Shown piece by piece: positions 43,330 to 52,016 of a stretch of DNA of 64,000 nucleotides. The notes under the pieces are model-generated. The model made no database searches, was not told the DNA's origin, and worked only from the letters and a program-made list of their open reading frames with translations. A program made the position numbers and the translations under genes. The stretch is from Variovorax sp. E3 (GTDB lineage Bacteria > Pseudomonadota > Gammaproteobacteria > Burkholderiales > Burkholderiaceae_C). Position 1 is the first letter of the stretch; every line of letters starts with the position of its first letter. The stretch lies in assembly GCF_016082275.1 (NCBI RefSeq), contig NZ_MOWM01000023.1, positions 1 through 64,000 on the forward strand, read 5' to 3'.

Positions 43330-43349
43330 TGGAAAACGTCGGTGCGAAA

Positions 43350-43468
43350 AGCGTTGGAGTCTAACGGGCGCGGGCCAAACCCCGGTGACCGGGCCCCGCC
43401 TGAAGCACCCCGGACAACACTTCTTTCATGAGGTTGCACTTTTCCGGGGTGCGGCGCGCCGGTTGGCG
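43350..43468. other. 119-nt gap between minC and uraA-type gene, with a GC hairpin
   Basis: GCACCCCGG (43405-43413) and CCGGGGTGC (43444-43452) are perfect 9-nt inverted arms around a 30-nt loop, close to the permease stop. The minCDE promoter must also lie here, upstream of 43329, but no clear -35/-10 pair was identified. Confidence 0.4.
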
Positions 43469-44751
43469 TCAGTTCTTCGAGCGGCCCAGCAGGGCGTACA
43501 GGATGATCGCGCCGAAAGTGGCGGTCCCGATGCCGCCCAGGGCGAAGTCGCCGAACTTCAGCGTGAAGTCGCCCGTGCCGATGATCAGCGTGATGGCCGC
43601 CACGATCAGGTTCTTGTTCTGCGAGAAGTCGACCTTGTTGTCGACCCAGATCTTGGCGCCCGCGATGGCGATCAGGCCGAACACCACGATGCTCACCCCG
43701 CCCATCACCGGCAGCGGAATCGCCTGGATCAGCGCGCCGAACTTGGGGCTGAAGCCCAGCACCAGCGCAATCAGCGCCGCCACCACGAACACCGCGGTCG
43801 AGTAGATGCGCGTGGCCGCCATCACGCCGATGTTCTCGGCGTAGGTGGTCACGCCCGTGCCGCCGGCGCTGCCGCTGACCACCGTGGCAATGCCGTCGCC
43901 GATGAAGGCACGGCCCATGTAGGCGTCCAGGTTGCGGCCGGTCATGGCCGTCACCGCCTTCAGGTGGCCGAGGTTTTCAGCCACCAGGATGATCGCCACC
44001 GGGGCGATCAGCAGCATCGCGTTGGCCGTGAACACCGGCGTCGTGAAGGTCGGCAGGCCGACCCAGGCCGCGTTGGCGATGCCGCTCAGGTCCACCGGCT
44101 TGCCCATGCCCATGCCGTTGGTCAGCACCGCATACACCAGCGTGGCCAGGATCAGCCCGACCAGGATCAGCAGCCGCTGCAGCATGCCGCGCGTGAACAC
44201 CGCCACCAGCCCGACGCACAGGAAGGTCACGGCCTGCATCCACGAGTCGAAGTTGCTGGCCGCCATGTTCTTGATCGGCACGCTCGCCAGGTTGAGCCCG
44301 ATCACCGCCACCACGCGCCCGTGACCACCGGCGGCATGAAGCGTTCGATCCAGCCCGTGCCGATGGCCTGCACCAGCGCCCCGATCAGGATGTAGACCAC
44401 CCCGCAGGCCACGATGCCCCCGAGCGCCACCGCGATGTTGGCGTTGGGCCCCTTGCCCGCGTAGCCGCTGGCCGCGATCACCACGCCGATGAAGGCGAAG
44501 CTCGAGCCCAGGTAGCTGGGCACCTTGCCGCCGGTCACGAAGTAGAAGATCAGCGTGCCGATGCCGCTCATCAGGATCGCGATGTTGGGGCTGAAGCCCA
44601 TGAGAATCGGCGCCAGCACCGTGGCGCCGAACATGGCGATGACGTGCTGCACGCCCATGGCGCCGGTCTGCAGCCAGGGCAGCCGCTCGTCGGGCGCGAT
44701 GACCGCGCCGTTGGCCAGCGCGGACGCGGGCCTTTCAGTCCAGTTGAACAT
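43469..44751 (-). CDS. uracil/xanthine permease, NCS2 family (frameshifted)
   Basis: An NCS2 (UraA/RutG-like) nucleobase:proton symporter of about 427 residues. It opens FNWTERPASALANGAVIAPDERLPWLQTGAMGVQHVIAMFGATVLAPILMGF, a typical UraA start. The C-terminal half has GDGIATVVSGSAGGTGVTTYAENIGVMAATRIYS, the central QH/TT/E segment used in substrate binding, and repeated membrane helices. The frame breaks near 44315 after FMPPVVTGA. One added G (GCGGTGGTGG for GCGTGGTGG) joins it to VVAVIGLNLASVPIKN. GAGGAG lies upstream of the ATG at 44751. It follows minC in the reverse direction of genes but is separated by a GC-rich hairpin region. Confidence 0.9.
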
Positions 44752-44978
44752 TCTTCTTGCTCCTCTTGTGGGGGTGTGAGTGGTGGTTGTGGTCGATGTG
44801 CCTGCGCTTGTGCCAGCGCGCCCTGGCGCTCCCGGGGCGTGATTGTGGTCGAAGCGACTGGGGCTGAACATCCGCATGCGCCGCCTTGATTTGCCGCCGG
44901 ACCGTGACGGAATGGGTTGGGGGCTCGGGGACGGGCCCCTATTCTTCGGGCGTCACCACATCCGGCAAGGCGCGCACC

Positions 44979-45434
44979 GTGAAAACATCAGGCTTGATCG
45001 CCTTGGCCCTGACGCTTGCGCTGGGCCTCGGTGCGGTGGCGCATGCGCAGGAGGGCGCTTCCGCCGGGGAGGTCATGTCCGAGCTCTCCGCCCGCAGCAA
45101 GCTCCCCGAAGACGAACTCCGCCGCCTGACCGCCGATTGCGCGGCCGGTCAGCAGAGCATGTATTTCTGTGCCTACCGCGATGTCGTCGCGGCCGAGTTG
45201 AAGCTCCAGCGCGTCGTCGCGGAAAAGGAGCGGCGGTTCCCCGCCTGCCAGGCCGCCACCGAAGCCCGGGTGGCGCGCTGGAAGTCGCGGCGCGACAAGA
45301 TGTGCGCCCGCAGCGCCGCCAAGGAATGGGGCGGTGGCTCGATGGAGCCCACCGCGCGCAACCTCTGCCTTGCCGACAGCACCCGGCGCATGGCCGGGCA
45401 GATGCTGCGCATGAGCGCCTGCCCCCGCCGATAG
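44979..45434 (+). CDS. DUF1311 (LprI-like) secreted protein
   Basis: A 151-residue periplasmic protein read from a GTG at 44979. The signal peptide is VKTSGLIALALTLALGLGAV followed by AHAQ. The mature part has spaced cysteines and the CAAGQQSMYFCAYRDVVAAELKLQRVV core of the DUF1311/LprI family, which includes lysozyme-inhibitor-like proteins. The GTG is favoured because it begins the signal peptide; upstream in-frame codons give a nonsense N-terminus. It is divergent from the permease gene and convergent with the thioesterase gene. Confidence 0.78.
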   Translation: MKTSGLIALALTLALGLGAVAHAQEGASAGEVMSELSARSKLPEDELRRLTADCAAGQQSMYFCAYRDVVAAELKLQRVVAEKERRFPACQAATEARVARWKSRRDKMCARSAAKEWGGGSMEPTARNLCLADSTRRMAGQMLRMSACPRR

Positions 45435-45443
45435 GAAACGGGC

Positions 45444-45866
45444 TCAGCGCGGCTGCAGCACCGCCATCGTGATCCGCGACACGCAGGTCAGCTCTCCCGC
45501 TTCATTGGTCAGGTCGATCTGCCAGACCTGGGTGGTGCGCCCCCGGTGAATCGGCCGCGCGGTGCCGATCACCCAGCCGCTGGTCACCGAGCGGATGTGG
45601 TTCGCGTTGATGTCCAGGCCCACGGCGCGGTCGCCCTCGGGGGCGGAATAGTGGGCGCCGCAGGAGCCCAGGGTCTCGGCCAGCACCACCGACACGCCGC
45701 CGTGCAGGATGCCGTAGGGCTGGCGGGTGCGCTCGTCGACCGGGCAGCGGGCGCGGATGAAGTCGTCGCCCACCTCCAGAAATTCCATGCCCAGCGCCGA
45801 GACGGCGGTGCCGACATGGTTCTGGGTCAGCTGTTCGACGGAGATCTCTTTTTTCCAGATACGCAT
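45444..45866 (-). CDS. hotdog-fold thioesterase (MenI/YdiI-like)
   Basis: A 140-residue PaaI/YdiI-type acyl-CoA thioesterase. RIWKKEISVEQLTQ at the N-terminus, PVDERTRQPYGILHGGVSVVLAETLGSCGAHY and GLDINANHIRSV are close to E. coli YdiI (MenI), which hydrolyses 1,4-dihydroxy-2-naphthoyl-CoA and other aryl-CoAs. The catalytic glutamate is in the VLAETLGS helix. In a bacterium without menaquinone it would act on another acyl-CoA. ATG 45866 matches the family start; the ORF continues to 45920 without support. Confidence 0.92.
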   Translation of the reverse strand: MRIWKKEISVEQLTQNHVGTAVSALGMEFLEVGDDFIRARCPVDERTRQPYGILHGGVSVVLAETLGSCGAHYSAPEGDRAVGLDINANHIRSVTSGWVIGTARPIHRGRTTQVWQIDLTNEAGELTCVSRITMAVLQPR

Positions 45867-45952
45867 TCGGGTTTTCTTTCCAGTGGATGTGCCCAAAACT
45901 ATAGCGACGACCGCCGACATCGGCAGTCGCCTTTGCGTGGTACCTTGGCCCG

Positions 45953-47282
45953 ATGAAGCACCCCGTCCGCCGCTGGCTCATTGGCATCGCCGCCGCCCTG
46001 GTGATCGGCGCGGGCGTGCTGGTGCTGGTGGTGCGCGCCAAGCTGCCCACCGACGCCGAGGTGGCCGCCAAGATCGCCGAGGGCTTCGAGCAGCGCTTCG
46101 GCGTGCCGCTGAAGGTGGGCGGCGCCCACTGGTCGCTGCTGCCGGCGCCTGTGCTGGTGCTGACCGACATCGCCACCGGGCAGCCCCGCCCGATCACCCT
46201 GAGCCGGGTGGCGCTGCGGCTGAAGCTCGCGCCGCTGCTGCACCGCGTCATCGCGCTGGACGACGTCGAGCTCGAAGGCCTGGTGCTGCCGCGCGCCTCG
46301 GTGCAGGCCTTTCGCGGCAAGGGCCCCAAGCCCGCCGAGGGCGCGGCCCCCATCGCGCTGCCCGCGCCCTGGACGCTGGCGGCCATCCCCGTGGAACGGG
46401 TGCGCTGGCGCGACCTGACCTGGATCGACCGGCGCGACATCGCGCTGGCCTACGACGGCGACATCGCCTTCGACCCCCAGTGCGCCCGCGCCAGGCCCGC
46501 ATCGAGCGCGCCGGGGTCACGCCGCCCGCGCGCCTGCGGCTGGACCGCGAGGCCGGGCAGGACCGCTGGCGCACCCGCATCGACGTCGGCGGCGGCACGT
46601 GGAACGGGGTGCGCGCTTCGAGACGCTGGCCAACGGCACGCTGCGCGTGTCGGCCGAGCTCGACCCGCGCCAGATCGACATCGAAAGCCTGGTGCAGGCC
46701 TTCGACCGCCGCACCTCGGTGGCGGGCAAGGTCTCGGGCCACACCACGCTCACGGCCGAGGCCGGCGGCACCGAAGAACTGGGCGCGCTGATCCGCAGCC
46801 TGCACACCCGCACCACCTTCTCGGTGCAGCCCGCCACGCTCACCAGGCTGGACGTGGCCAAGGCCGTGACCACCGCCGGCATCAGCCGGGGCGGGCGCAC
46901 GCCGCTGGACGAACTCACCGGCACGCTCGACACCCAGGGCACCGACAACGGCGTGGTGCTGCAGTACACCAACCTCAAGGCCCGCTCGGGCGTGCTCACG
47001 GCCAGCGGCCACCTGAAGATGTTCAACCGCAAGCTCGACGGCGAGATCGCGGTGGACCTGGTCGACGGCGTGGTCGGCGTGCCGCTGAAGATCGGCGGCA
47101 CCATGAGCGACCCCGAGCTGTCGCTGACCGGCGCCGCGCTCACCGGCGCGGCCATCGGCAGCGCGGTGCTGCCGGGCGTGGGCACGGCCATCGGCGCGCG
47201 CGTGGGGCAGCAGGTCGAGAAGCTGTTCGGCGGGGACAAGAAGCCGCCCGCCAAACCTGCCCCGCCTAGGAAAACGCCTTGA
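45953..47282 (+). CDS. AsmA-like envelope protein (two frameshifts)
   Basis: An AsmA-family protein of about 443 residues when read through two frameshifts. It has an N-terminal membrane anchor (RRWLIGIAAALVIGAGVLVLVV). It then shows the AsmA motif FEQRFGVPLKVGGAHWSLLPAPVLVLTDI and VALRLKLAPLLHRVIALDDVELEGLVL. The C-terminal half has LTGTLDTQGTDNGVVLQYTNLKARSGVLTASGHLKM and NRKLDGEIAVDLV. Breaks lie near 46482 and 46611, each mended by one G (TGGCGCC, GTGGCGC). AsmA proteins help move lipids across the envelope. It is convergent with the transporter gene, overlapping it by 17 nt. Confidence 0.85.
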
Positions 47283-48654
47283 TCACCGCCGGCACCGTCA
47301 GCACCGCCGTGTAGTAGCCCATGAACTGCACGCCGGTGTTGAAGCCGATGGCGCGCGACAGCAGCCCGCCCAGCAGTCCCATCGTGAGGATCACCAGCAG
47401 CCCGAGCAGCTGGCCTTCCCACACGCTGATGACCACGATCAGCCCGACGAAGGTCGCGATGATCGCCTCGTGGCTCACCTTGCGCGACACGAACAGCGCC
47501 GCGCGGCGCGCGAAGTTCATCGTGAACGGGTAGGCCACCAGCGCCGCCAGCACCACCGCCAGCATGCCGTAGCCCAGAAACTCCCAGTGGCTCAGCAGGT
47601 TGTGCAGGTTGTGGGTCTGGCCCGTGGCCGAATCGATGGTGAACACCGGCGGCGCATTGAACAGCGGCGCGGCCGGCCCGGCGGCCACCGGGCTCAGCGG
47701 CAGGCCGATGGCAATCAGCGGAATCAGCGCCTCGGCGATGTACGTGGCCTCGGTCACGCCGTTGCGCGCGGCCAGCGTGGTGGTGAGCCGGTGGTACGCA
47801 TGCTTGATGCGCGAGCCCACCAGTTCGCCCAGCACCACCGTCATCGCGACCGGGCTGAACACGAAGGTGGCGCTGGAGATGGCGGCGGTGGCAAAGGTCC
47901 ACTTCACCTGGCCGCGGTCGAGCACCTTGAACGGGTTGGGGAAGTAACCCGACCAGCCCTTCACGTCGGGCGCCAGCGAGAAGGTGCGTACCTTCTCGCG
48001 CTTCATGCGCGCACGCGCCGCCGGCGAGATCACCGAGAACAAATCGGCCACCAGCGGCCCGATGGCAATGCCCAGGAAGTAGCTGATGCTGAGCTTCACG
48101 CCGTACTTGCCCGTGAGCGCCTGCAGCGCCACGATCACCACCACGAACGGCACCAGCGTGGCCACCGAGGCCCAGCGCCCGCTGGAAAAGTAGGCAATGG
48201 CCACGGCCGCCACCACGAAGATCCACGGCGCCGCCTTGGTGATGGCCGCGCCGTAGGGCGCCAGCAGCACCGCGAACAGCACGGCCAGCGGCACCGCGAT
48301 GAAGGCCGCGATGATCGCGCCCGACACCATCTTGCGCAGCGCGATGTGCGGCACGCCCAGGTTGCGCAGCACGTTGGCGTCCTGCAGCAGCGGCGTGGCC
48401 ATGGTGTCGCCCGGAATGCCCAGCAGCGCCGTGGGCACCGCGTGCGTCATGTGCTTGGCGACGGCGGCCGCCAGGAAGAAGGTGAACACGCCCTCGGGCG
48501 GCACGCCGAGCAGCACCACCAGCAGCGTGAGCGGCGCGAGCGTGGTGGTCTCGTCGGTGCCCGACACGAGGCCGATGGCCGCGAACACCACGGCGCCGAC
48601 AAGGCCCATGCCCGTGGCAACGAGGATCTGGTTGAGCAGCGCGGCGTCGATCAC
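47266..48654 (-). CDS. TctA-like permease, candidate mevalonate transporter
   Basis: A 462-residue membrane protein with about 11 hydrophobic segments. The repeated glycine-rich motif LLGIPGDTMATPLL near the N-terminus and LPLSPVAAGPAAPLFNAPP late are what is expected of tripartite tricarboxylate transporter permeases (TctA type). It is diverged from citrate transporters. The GTG at 48654 overlaps the upstream small membrane protein's stop by 4 nt. The genes run small protein, permease in the same direction as the HMG-CoA reductase gene, so mevalonate or a related acid is the likely cargo. This is inferred from context. Confidence 0.75.
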   Translation of the reverse strand: MIDAALLNQILVATGMGLVGAVVFAAIGLVSGTDETTTLAPLTLLVVLLGVPPEGVFTFFLAAAVAKHMTHAVPTALLGIPGDTMATPLLQDANVLRNLGVPHIALRKMVSGAIIAAFIAVPLAVLFAVLLAPYGAAITKAAPWIFVVAAVAIAYFSSGRWASVATLVPFVVVIVALQALTGKYGVKLSISYFLGIAIGPLVADLFSVISPAARARMKREKVRTFSLAPDVKGWSGYFPNPFKVLDRGQVKWTFATAAISSATFVFSPVAMTVVLGELVGSRIKHAYHRLTTTLAARNGVTEATYIAEALIPLIAIGLPLSPVAAGPAAPLFNAPPVFTIDSATGQTHNLHNLLSHWEFLGYGMLAVVLAALVAYPFTMNFARRAALFVSRKVSHEAIIATFVGLIVVISVWEGQLLGLLVILTMGLLGGLLSRAIGFNTGVQFMGYYTAVLTVPAVIKAFS

Positions 48655-49133
48655 GAGGCGGCTCCTTCGGCGGCGCCGTTCGCGGCGCGGGCACGGGCAC
48701 GGGCACGGGCACGAGGCTGGTACGACGCGAACAGGTCGTAGATTTCCAGTTCCTTCATCTCGCGCACCACCGAGGGCGGCAGGTCGTCGACCGAGCCCAG
48801 CGTGCCGTGCTCGCCGGCCAGCTCGGCCAGCACCTCTTCGCGCCAGCGCGGGTCGGCGTCGGTGCCCTCGACCACCTCGCGCTTGGGCGCGAACAGAAAG
48901 GCGCAGATCACGCCCGACACCACGCAGCCCGCCAGCCCGGCGAGCATGGCGTAGGCCCGCGCCAGCTCGGGCGTGCCCACCGTGCTGGCGAGCACGCGGC
49001 TGGCCACCAGGAAGCCCGCGAGGCTCACGGCCACGCCGATCGCGATCGACCACGCGAGGTGGCCCAGGTCGGCCGTGTCGCCCCATATTTCCACCAGCCG
49101 CCAGCTCGCGCGGCCTGCACTGTCCGTCTTCAT
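48651..49133 (-). CDS. small membrane subunit next to TctA-like permease
   Basis: A 160-residue protein with two hydrophobic segments (LAWSIAIGVAVSLAGFLVAS and YAMLAGLAGCVVSGVICAFLF) and a cytoplasmic tail. It fills the place of TctB in tripartite carboxylate transporters but is not clearly homologous by eye. The C-terminus contains a run of RA repeats encoded by a GGGCAC-like tandem repeat (48685-48714), so tail length may vary. It lies 55 nt after the reductase stop and overlaps the permease start by 4 nt. Confidence 0.65.
   Translation of the reverse strand: MKTDSAGRASWRLVEIWGDTADLGHLAWSIAIGVAVSLAGFLVASRVLASTVGTPELARAYAMLAGLAGCVVSGVICAFLFAPKREVVEGTDADPRWREEVLAELAGEHGTLGSVDDLPPSVVREMKELEIYDLFASYQPRARARARARAANGAAEGAAS
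48685..48714. repeat. GGGCAC tandem repeat in a coding tail
   Basis: Four to five head-to-tail hexamers of GGGCAC occur in the 3' end of the small membrane protein gene and encode alternating Arg-Ala. Hexamer changes keep the frame. Such repeats can expand or contract by slippage, but no functional claim is made. Confidence 0.6.
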
Positions 49134-49188
49134 GTTGTTGTCTCCGTCGTTGTTGATGCGGGCCCTCCCGCGATGTTTGCCTGCCTGC

Positions 49189-50478
49189 TTATTTCTGTGT
49201 GCGCAGCGCGTCGAGCAGCGCCACCGCGCGGTCGGTGCGCACGTCGTGCTCGGCCGCCATCTGCCTGGCCACGGCATCGATCTCGTCGCCCGTGGCGCCC
49301 GCGACCAGCGCGATGTTGCGTGCGTGCAGCGCCATGTGGCCGCGCTGGATGCCTTCGGTGGCCAGCGCGCGCAGGGCGCCGAGGTTCTGCGCGAGGCCGA
49401 CCGCCACGGCCACCTCGCCCAGCTCCTGCGCGGACTGCACGCCCAGGATCTTCAGCGCCAGCCGCGCGAGCGGATGCGTCTTGGTCGCGCCGCCCACCAG
49501 CCCGACCGGCATCGGCATCTCGATGGTGCCGACCAGCGCGCCCGCGTTGTCCTTTTCCCAGGTGGTGAGCGAGGTGTAGCGGCCGCTGCGGCAGGCGTAG
49601 GCATGCGCGCCGGCCTCGACCGCGCGCCAGTCGTTGCCCGTGGCGACGATCACCGGGTCGACGCCGTTCATGATTCCCTTGTTGTGCGTGGCCGCGCGGT
49701 ACGGGTCGACGGCCGCGAAGGTGTACGCGTCGATCACGCCTTCCACCACCTCTTCGCCGCTGCGCTCGCGCGTGGCGAGCGCGGCGGGCTCCAGCCGCAC
49801 GCGCGCCCGCGCCAGCCGTAGGTCGGCCAGGTTCGACAGGATGCGCAGGCGCACGGTGCCGCCCGTGAGCTTCTCGACCAGCGGCGACACCGCCTCGGCC
49901 ATGGTGTTGACGGTGTTCGCGCCCATCGCGTCGCGCACGTCGACGATCAGGTGCATCACCACCATCGCGCCGCGCGGCGTGCTGTCGAACACCTGCACCT
50001 CGATGTCGCGGCAACCGCCGCCCAGGCCGATCAGCACCTTGTCGCGGCTGTTCGCCACTTCCAGGATCTGTTCGCGCGCACGCAGCAGCGCCAGCCGCGC
50101 GCCGCAGGGGTCGGCCAGGCCGATCACCTGCACCTGCGCGCGCATCAGCGGCCCGGTGCTCGAGGTCTCGAAGCCGCCGCCTTCGCGCGCCAGCTTGGCC
50201 ATGAACGACGCGGCGGCCACCACCGAGGGCTCTTCCACCGCCATCGGCACCAGGTATTCGCGGCCGTTCACCAGGAAGTTGCCGGCCACGCCCAGCGGCA
50301 GCTCGAAGGTGCCGATCACGTTCTCGACCATGCCGTTGGCACGGTCCACGCTCAGCGCGCCGGGCGCGGCGAGCAGCGCCACCTCGTCGTCGGTGAGCGA
50401 TGCGGCGCGCGCGATGTGCGCGAAGCGCTGCGCGGGTGTCAGCGCGCGGAAATTGGGAATGCGGGAGTCGGCGACCAT
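49189..50478 (-). CDS. mvaA: degradative 3-hydroxy-3-methylglutaryl-CoA reductase (class II)
   Basis: A 429-residue HMG-CoA reductase of the class II (Pseudomonas mevalonii) type, which oxidises mevalonate to HMG-CoA with NAD+ for growth on mevalonate. The catalytic residues fall at the same numbers as in the P. mevalonii enzyme: Glu83 ([10 protein letters not shown]), Lys267 (THNKGIMNG), Asp283 (TGNDWRAVE) and His381 ([13 protein letters not shown]). The [17 protein letters not shown] signature is intact. The operon continues into a small membrane protein and a TctA-like permease. A MocR-type regulator is divergent. No HMG-CoA lyase is in the window. Confidence 0.95.
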   Translation of the reverse strand: MVADSRIPNFRALTPAQRFAHIARAASLTDDEVALLAAPGALSVDRANGMVENVIGTFELPLGVAGNFLVNGREYLVPMAVEEPSVVAAASFMAKLAREGGGFETSSTGPLMRAQVQVIGLADPCGARLALLRAREQILEVANSRDKVLIGLGGGCRDIEVQVFDSTPRGAMVVMHLIVDVRDAMGANTVNTMAEAVSPLVEKLTGGTVRLRILSNLADLRLARARVRLEPAALATRERSGEEVVEGVIDAYTFAAVDPYRAATHNKGIMNGVDPVIVATGNDWRAVEAGAHAYACRSGRYTSLTTWEKDNAGALVGTIEMPMPVGLVGGATKTHPLARLALKILGVQSAQELGEVAVAVGLAQNLGALRALATEGIQRGHMALHARNIALVAGATGDEIDAVARQMAAEHDVRTDRAVALLDALRTQK

Positions 50479-50561
50479 CGTTGCGTGTCTCTTCGAAAAA
50501 GGGTTCGGAAGGCGAATTCGGGAGCAGGCAATTTAGGTCGGCTGTACCGCCGGCGGAAGGC

Positions 50562-50624
50562 ACAGTTTGGCGGGACAGTGCGGACAGTGACCGGCATTTC
50601 GCGCCCGCTGTGTCACAGTCACAG
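50562..50624. promoter_or_regulatory. candidate operator cluster between mvaA and its MocR-type regulator
   Basis: The 149-nt divergent gap contains ACAGT at 50562, 50575 and 50584, plus a perfect 11-nt palindrome CTGTGTCACAG at 50608-50618 overlapping two more ACAGT-like words. MocR-type regulators usually bind direct repeats in the gap to their target gene. The spacing here (13 and 9 nt) is irregular, so the true site is not certain. Confidence 0.45.
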
Positions 50625-50627
50625 CCC

Positions 50628-52016
50628 ATGACGACCATTGCCGATTCGCTCGCCAACGCCCTCGAACGACAGATTGCGAGCGGTGCCTACAAGGCCGGCG
50701 ACAAGCTGCCGTCGCTGCGCGAACTGGCGCAGCTGCACAACTACGCCAAGAACACCGTGGTGGCCGCCTTCGAGCTGCTGGTGTCGCGCGGGCTGGTCGA
50801 GCCGCGGCGCGGTTCGGGCTACTTCGTGCTGGCGCGGCAAGCAGCCGCCAGGCCGGCGGAAGAAGACGCGGGCAGCCTCGGCCGCGCGATGGACATCGTG
50901 TGGCTCATGCGCGAGCAGCTGAAAACGCAGCCCGACGCCGTTGCCGTGGGCGACGGCTTTCCGCCGGTCGAGTGGCTGGCCGACGTGCGCCTGGACAAGT
51001 ACCACCCCAAGGTGGTCCGCACGGGGCTCGGCGCGCTGTTCCGCTACGGCAGCCGCTTCGGCTATGCGCCGCTGCGCGACCACCTCGTGCGCAAGCTGGC
51101 CGACTTCGGCATCGGCGCGGAGCCGCGGCAGATCGTGCTCACGCACGGCGCCAACGAGGCGATGGACATCGTCATCCGCTACTTCGTGCCGCCCGGCGGC
51201 AAGGTGCTGGTGGACGACCCCGGCTACTACCCGCTGTTCGGCAAGCTCAAGCTCGCGGGCGCGCAGATGCTGGCCGTGCCGCGCCTGGCCGACGGGCCCG
51301 ACCTCGAGGCGCTGGAGCGCCTGCTCGTTGCCGAGCGGCCGCGCCTGTTCTTCACGCAGTCGATCGCGCACAACCCCACGGGCTCCGACATCTCGCCGGC
51401 CAAGGCCTTTCGCGTGCTGCAGCTCGCGCAGAAGCACGACCTGCTGATCGTCGAGAACGACCCGCTGGCCGACTTCAAGCCCACGTCGCTGCCGCGCCTG
51501 GCCGCGCTCGACCAGCTGGAGCGCACGATCTACATCGGCAGCTTCTCCAAGTCGTTCTCGGCCGCGCTGCGCGTGGGCTTCATCGCCTGCGGCGCCGACC
51601 TGGCCAGCGACCTGGCGGACCTGAAGGCGCTGATCCACGTGAGCAGCTCGGAGTATTGCGAGCGCACGGTCGACGTCATATTGAGCGAGGGCCATTACCA
51701 GCGCCACCTGAACCGCCTGCAGACCCGGCTCGGCGAGGCCACGCGCAACGCCATCAAGCTGTTCGATGCGCTCGACGCCGAGGTGTTCGCGCGCAGCCCG
51801 CAGTCGCTCTATGTGTGGGCGGCGCTGCCCGGCGTGGCCGACTCGCTGGCCTTCGCGAAAGAGCTGCTGCCGCGCAAGATCGTGATGGCGCCGGGGCGCA
51901 TCTTCAGCGTCGATTCGACGCAGGTCTCGCGCTGGTCGCGCTTCAACGTCGGCGCCATGGCCGACCCGCGTTTCGCGAAGGCGCTGCGCACCACGCTGCG
52001 CCGGCTCGGCGGCTAG
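50628..52016 (+). CDS. MocR-type regulator (GntR HTH fused to aminotransferase-fold domain)
   Basis: A 462-residue protein. The N-terminal GntR-type winged helix is SLANALERQIASGAYKAGDKLPSLRELAQLHNYAKNTVVAAFELLVSRGLVEPRRGSGYFV. The rest is a fold-type-I PLP domain (HGANEAMDIVIRYF, DDPGYYPLF, NPTGSDISPAKAFRVL, and the PLP lysine in YIGSFSKSFSAALRVGF). Such proteins act as transcription factors that use PLP as ligand or sense an amine/aldehyde. It is divergent from mvaA with 149 nt between, so mevalonate use is its probable target. It could instead be a real transaminase. Confidence 0.9.
   Translation: MTTIADSLANALERQIASGAYKAGDKLPSLRELAQLHNYAKNTVVAAFELLVSRGLVEPRRGSGYFVLARQAAARPAEEDAGSLGRAMDIVWLMREQLKTQPDAVAVGDGFPPVEWLADVRLDKYHPKVVRTGLGALFRYGSRFGYAPLRDHLVRKLADFGIGAEPRQIVLTHGANEAMDIVIRYFVPPGGKVLVDDPGYYPLFGKLKLAGAQMLAVPRLADGPDLEALERLLVAERPRLFFTQSIAHNPTGSDISPAKAFRVLQLAQKHDLLIVENDPLADFKPTSLPRLAALDQLERTIYIGSFSKSFSAALRVGFIACGADLASDLADLKALIHVSSSEYCERTVDVILSEGHYQRHLNRLQTRLGEATRNAIKLFDALDAEVFARSPQSLYVWAALPGVADSLAFAKELLPRKIVMAPGRIFSVDSTQVSRWSRFNVGAMADPRFAKALRTTLRRLGG

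Noticed and set aside
44886..44978. Longer start for the DUF1311 protein
   Set aside because: Residues before the GTG at 44979 read as unstructured and would bury the signal peptide.
48685..48714. CRISPR or minisatellite array
   Set aside because: Only four or five hexamers in a coding tail; no spacers, leader or cas genes.
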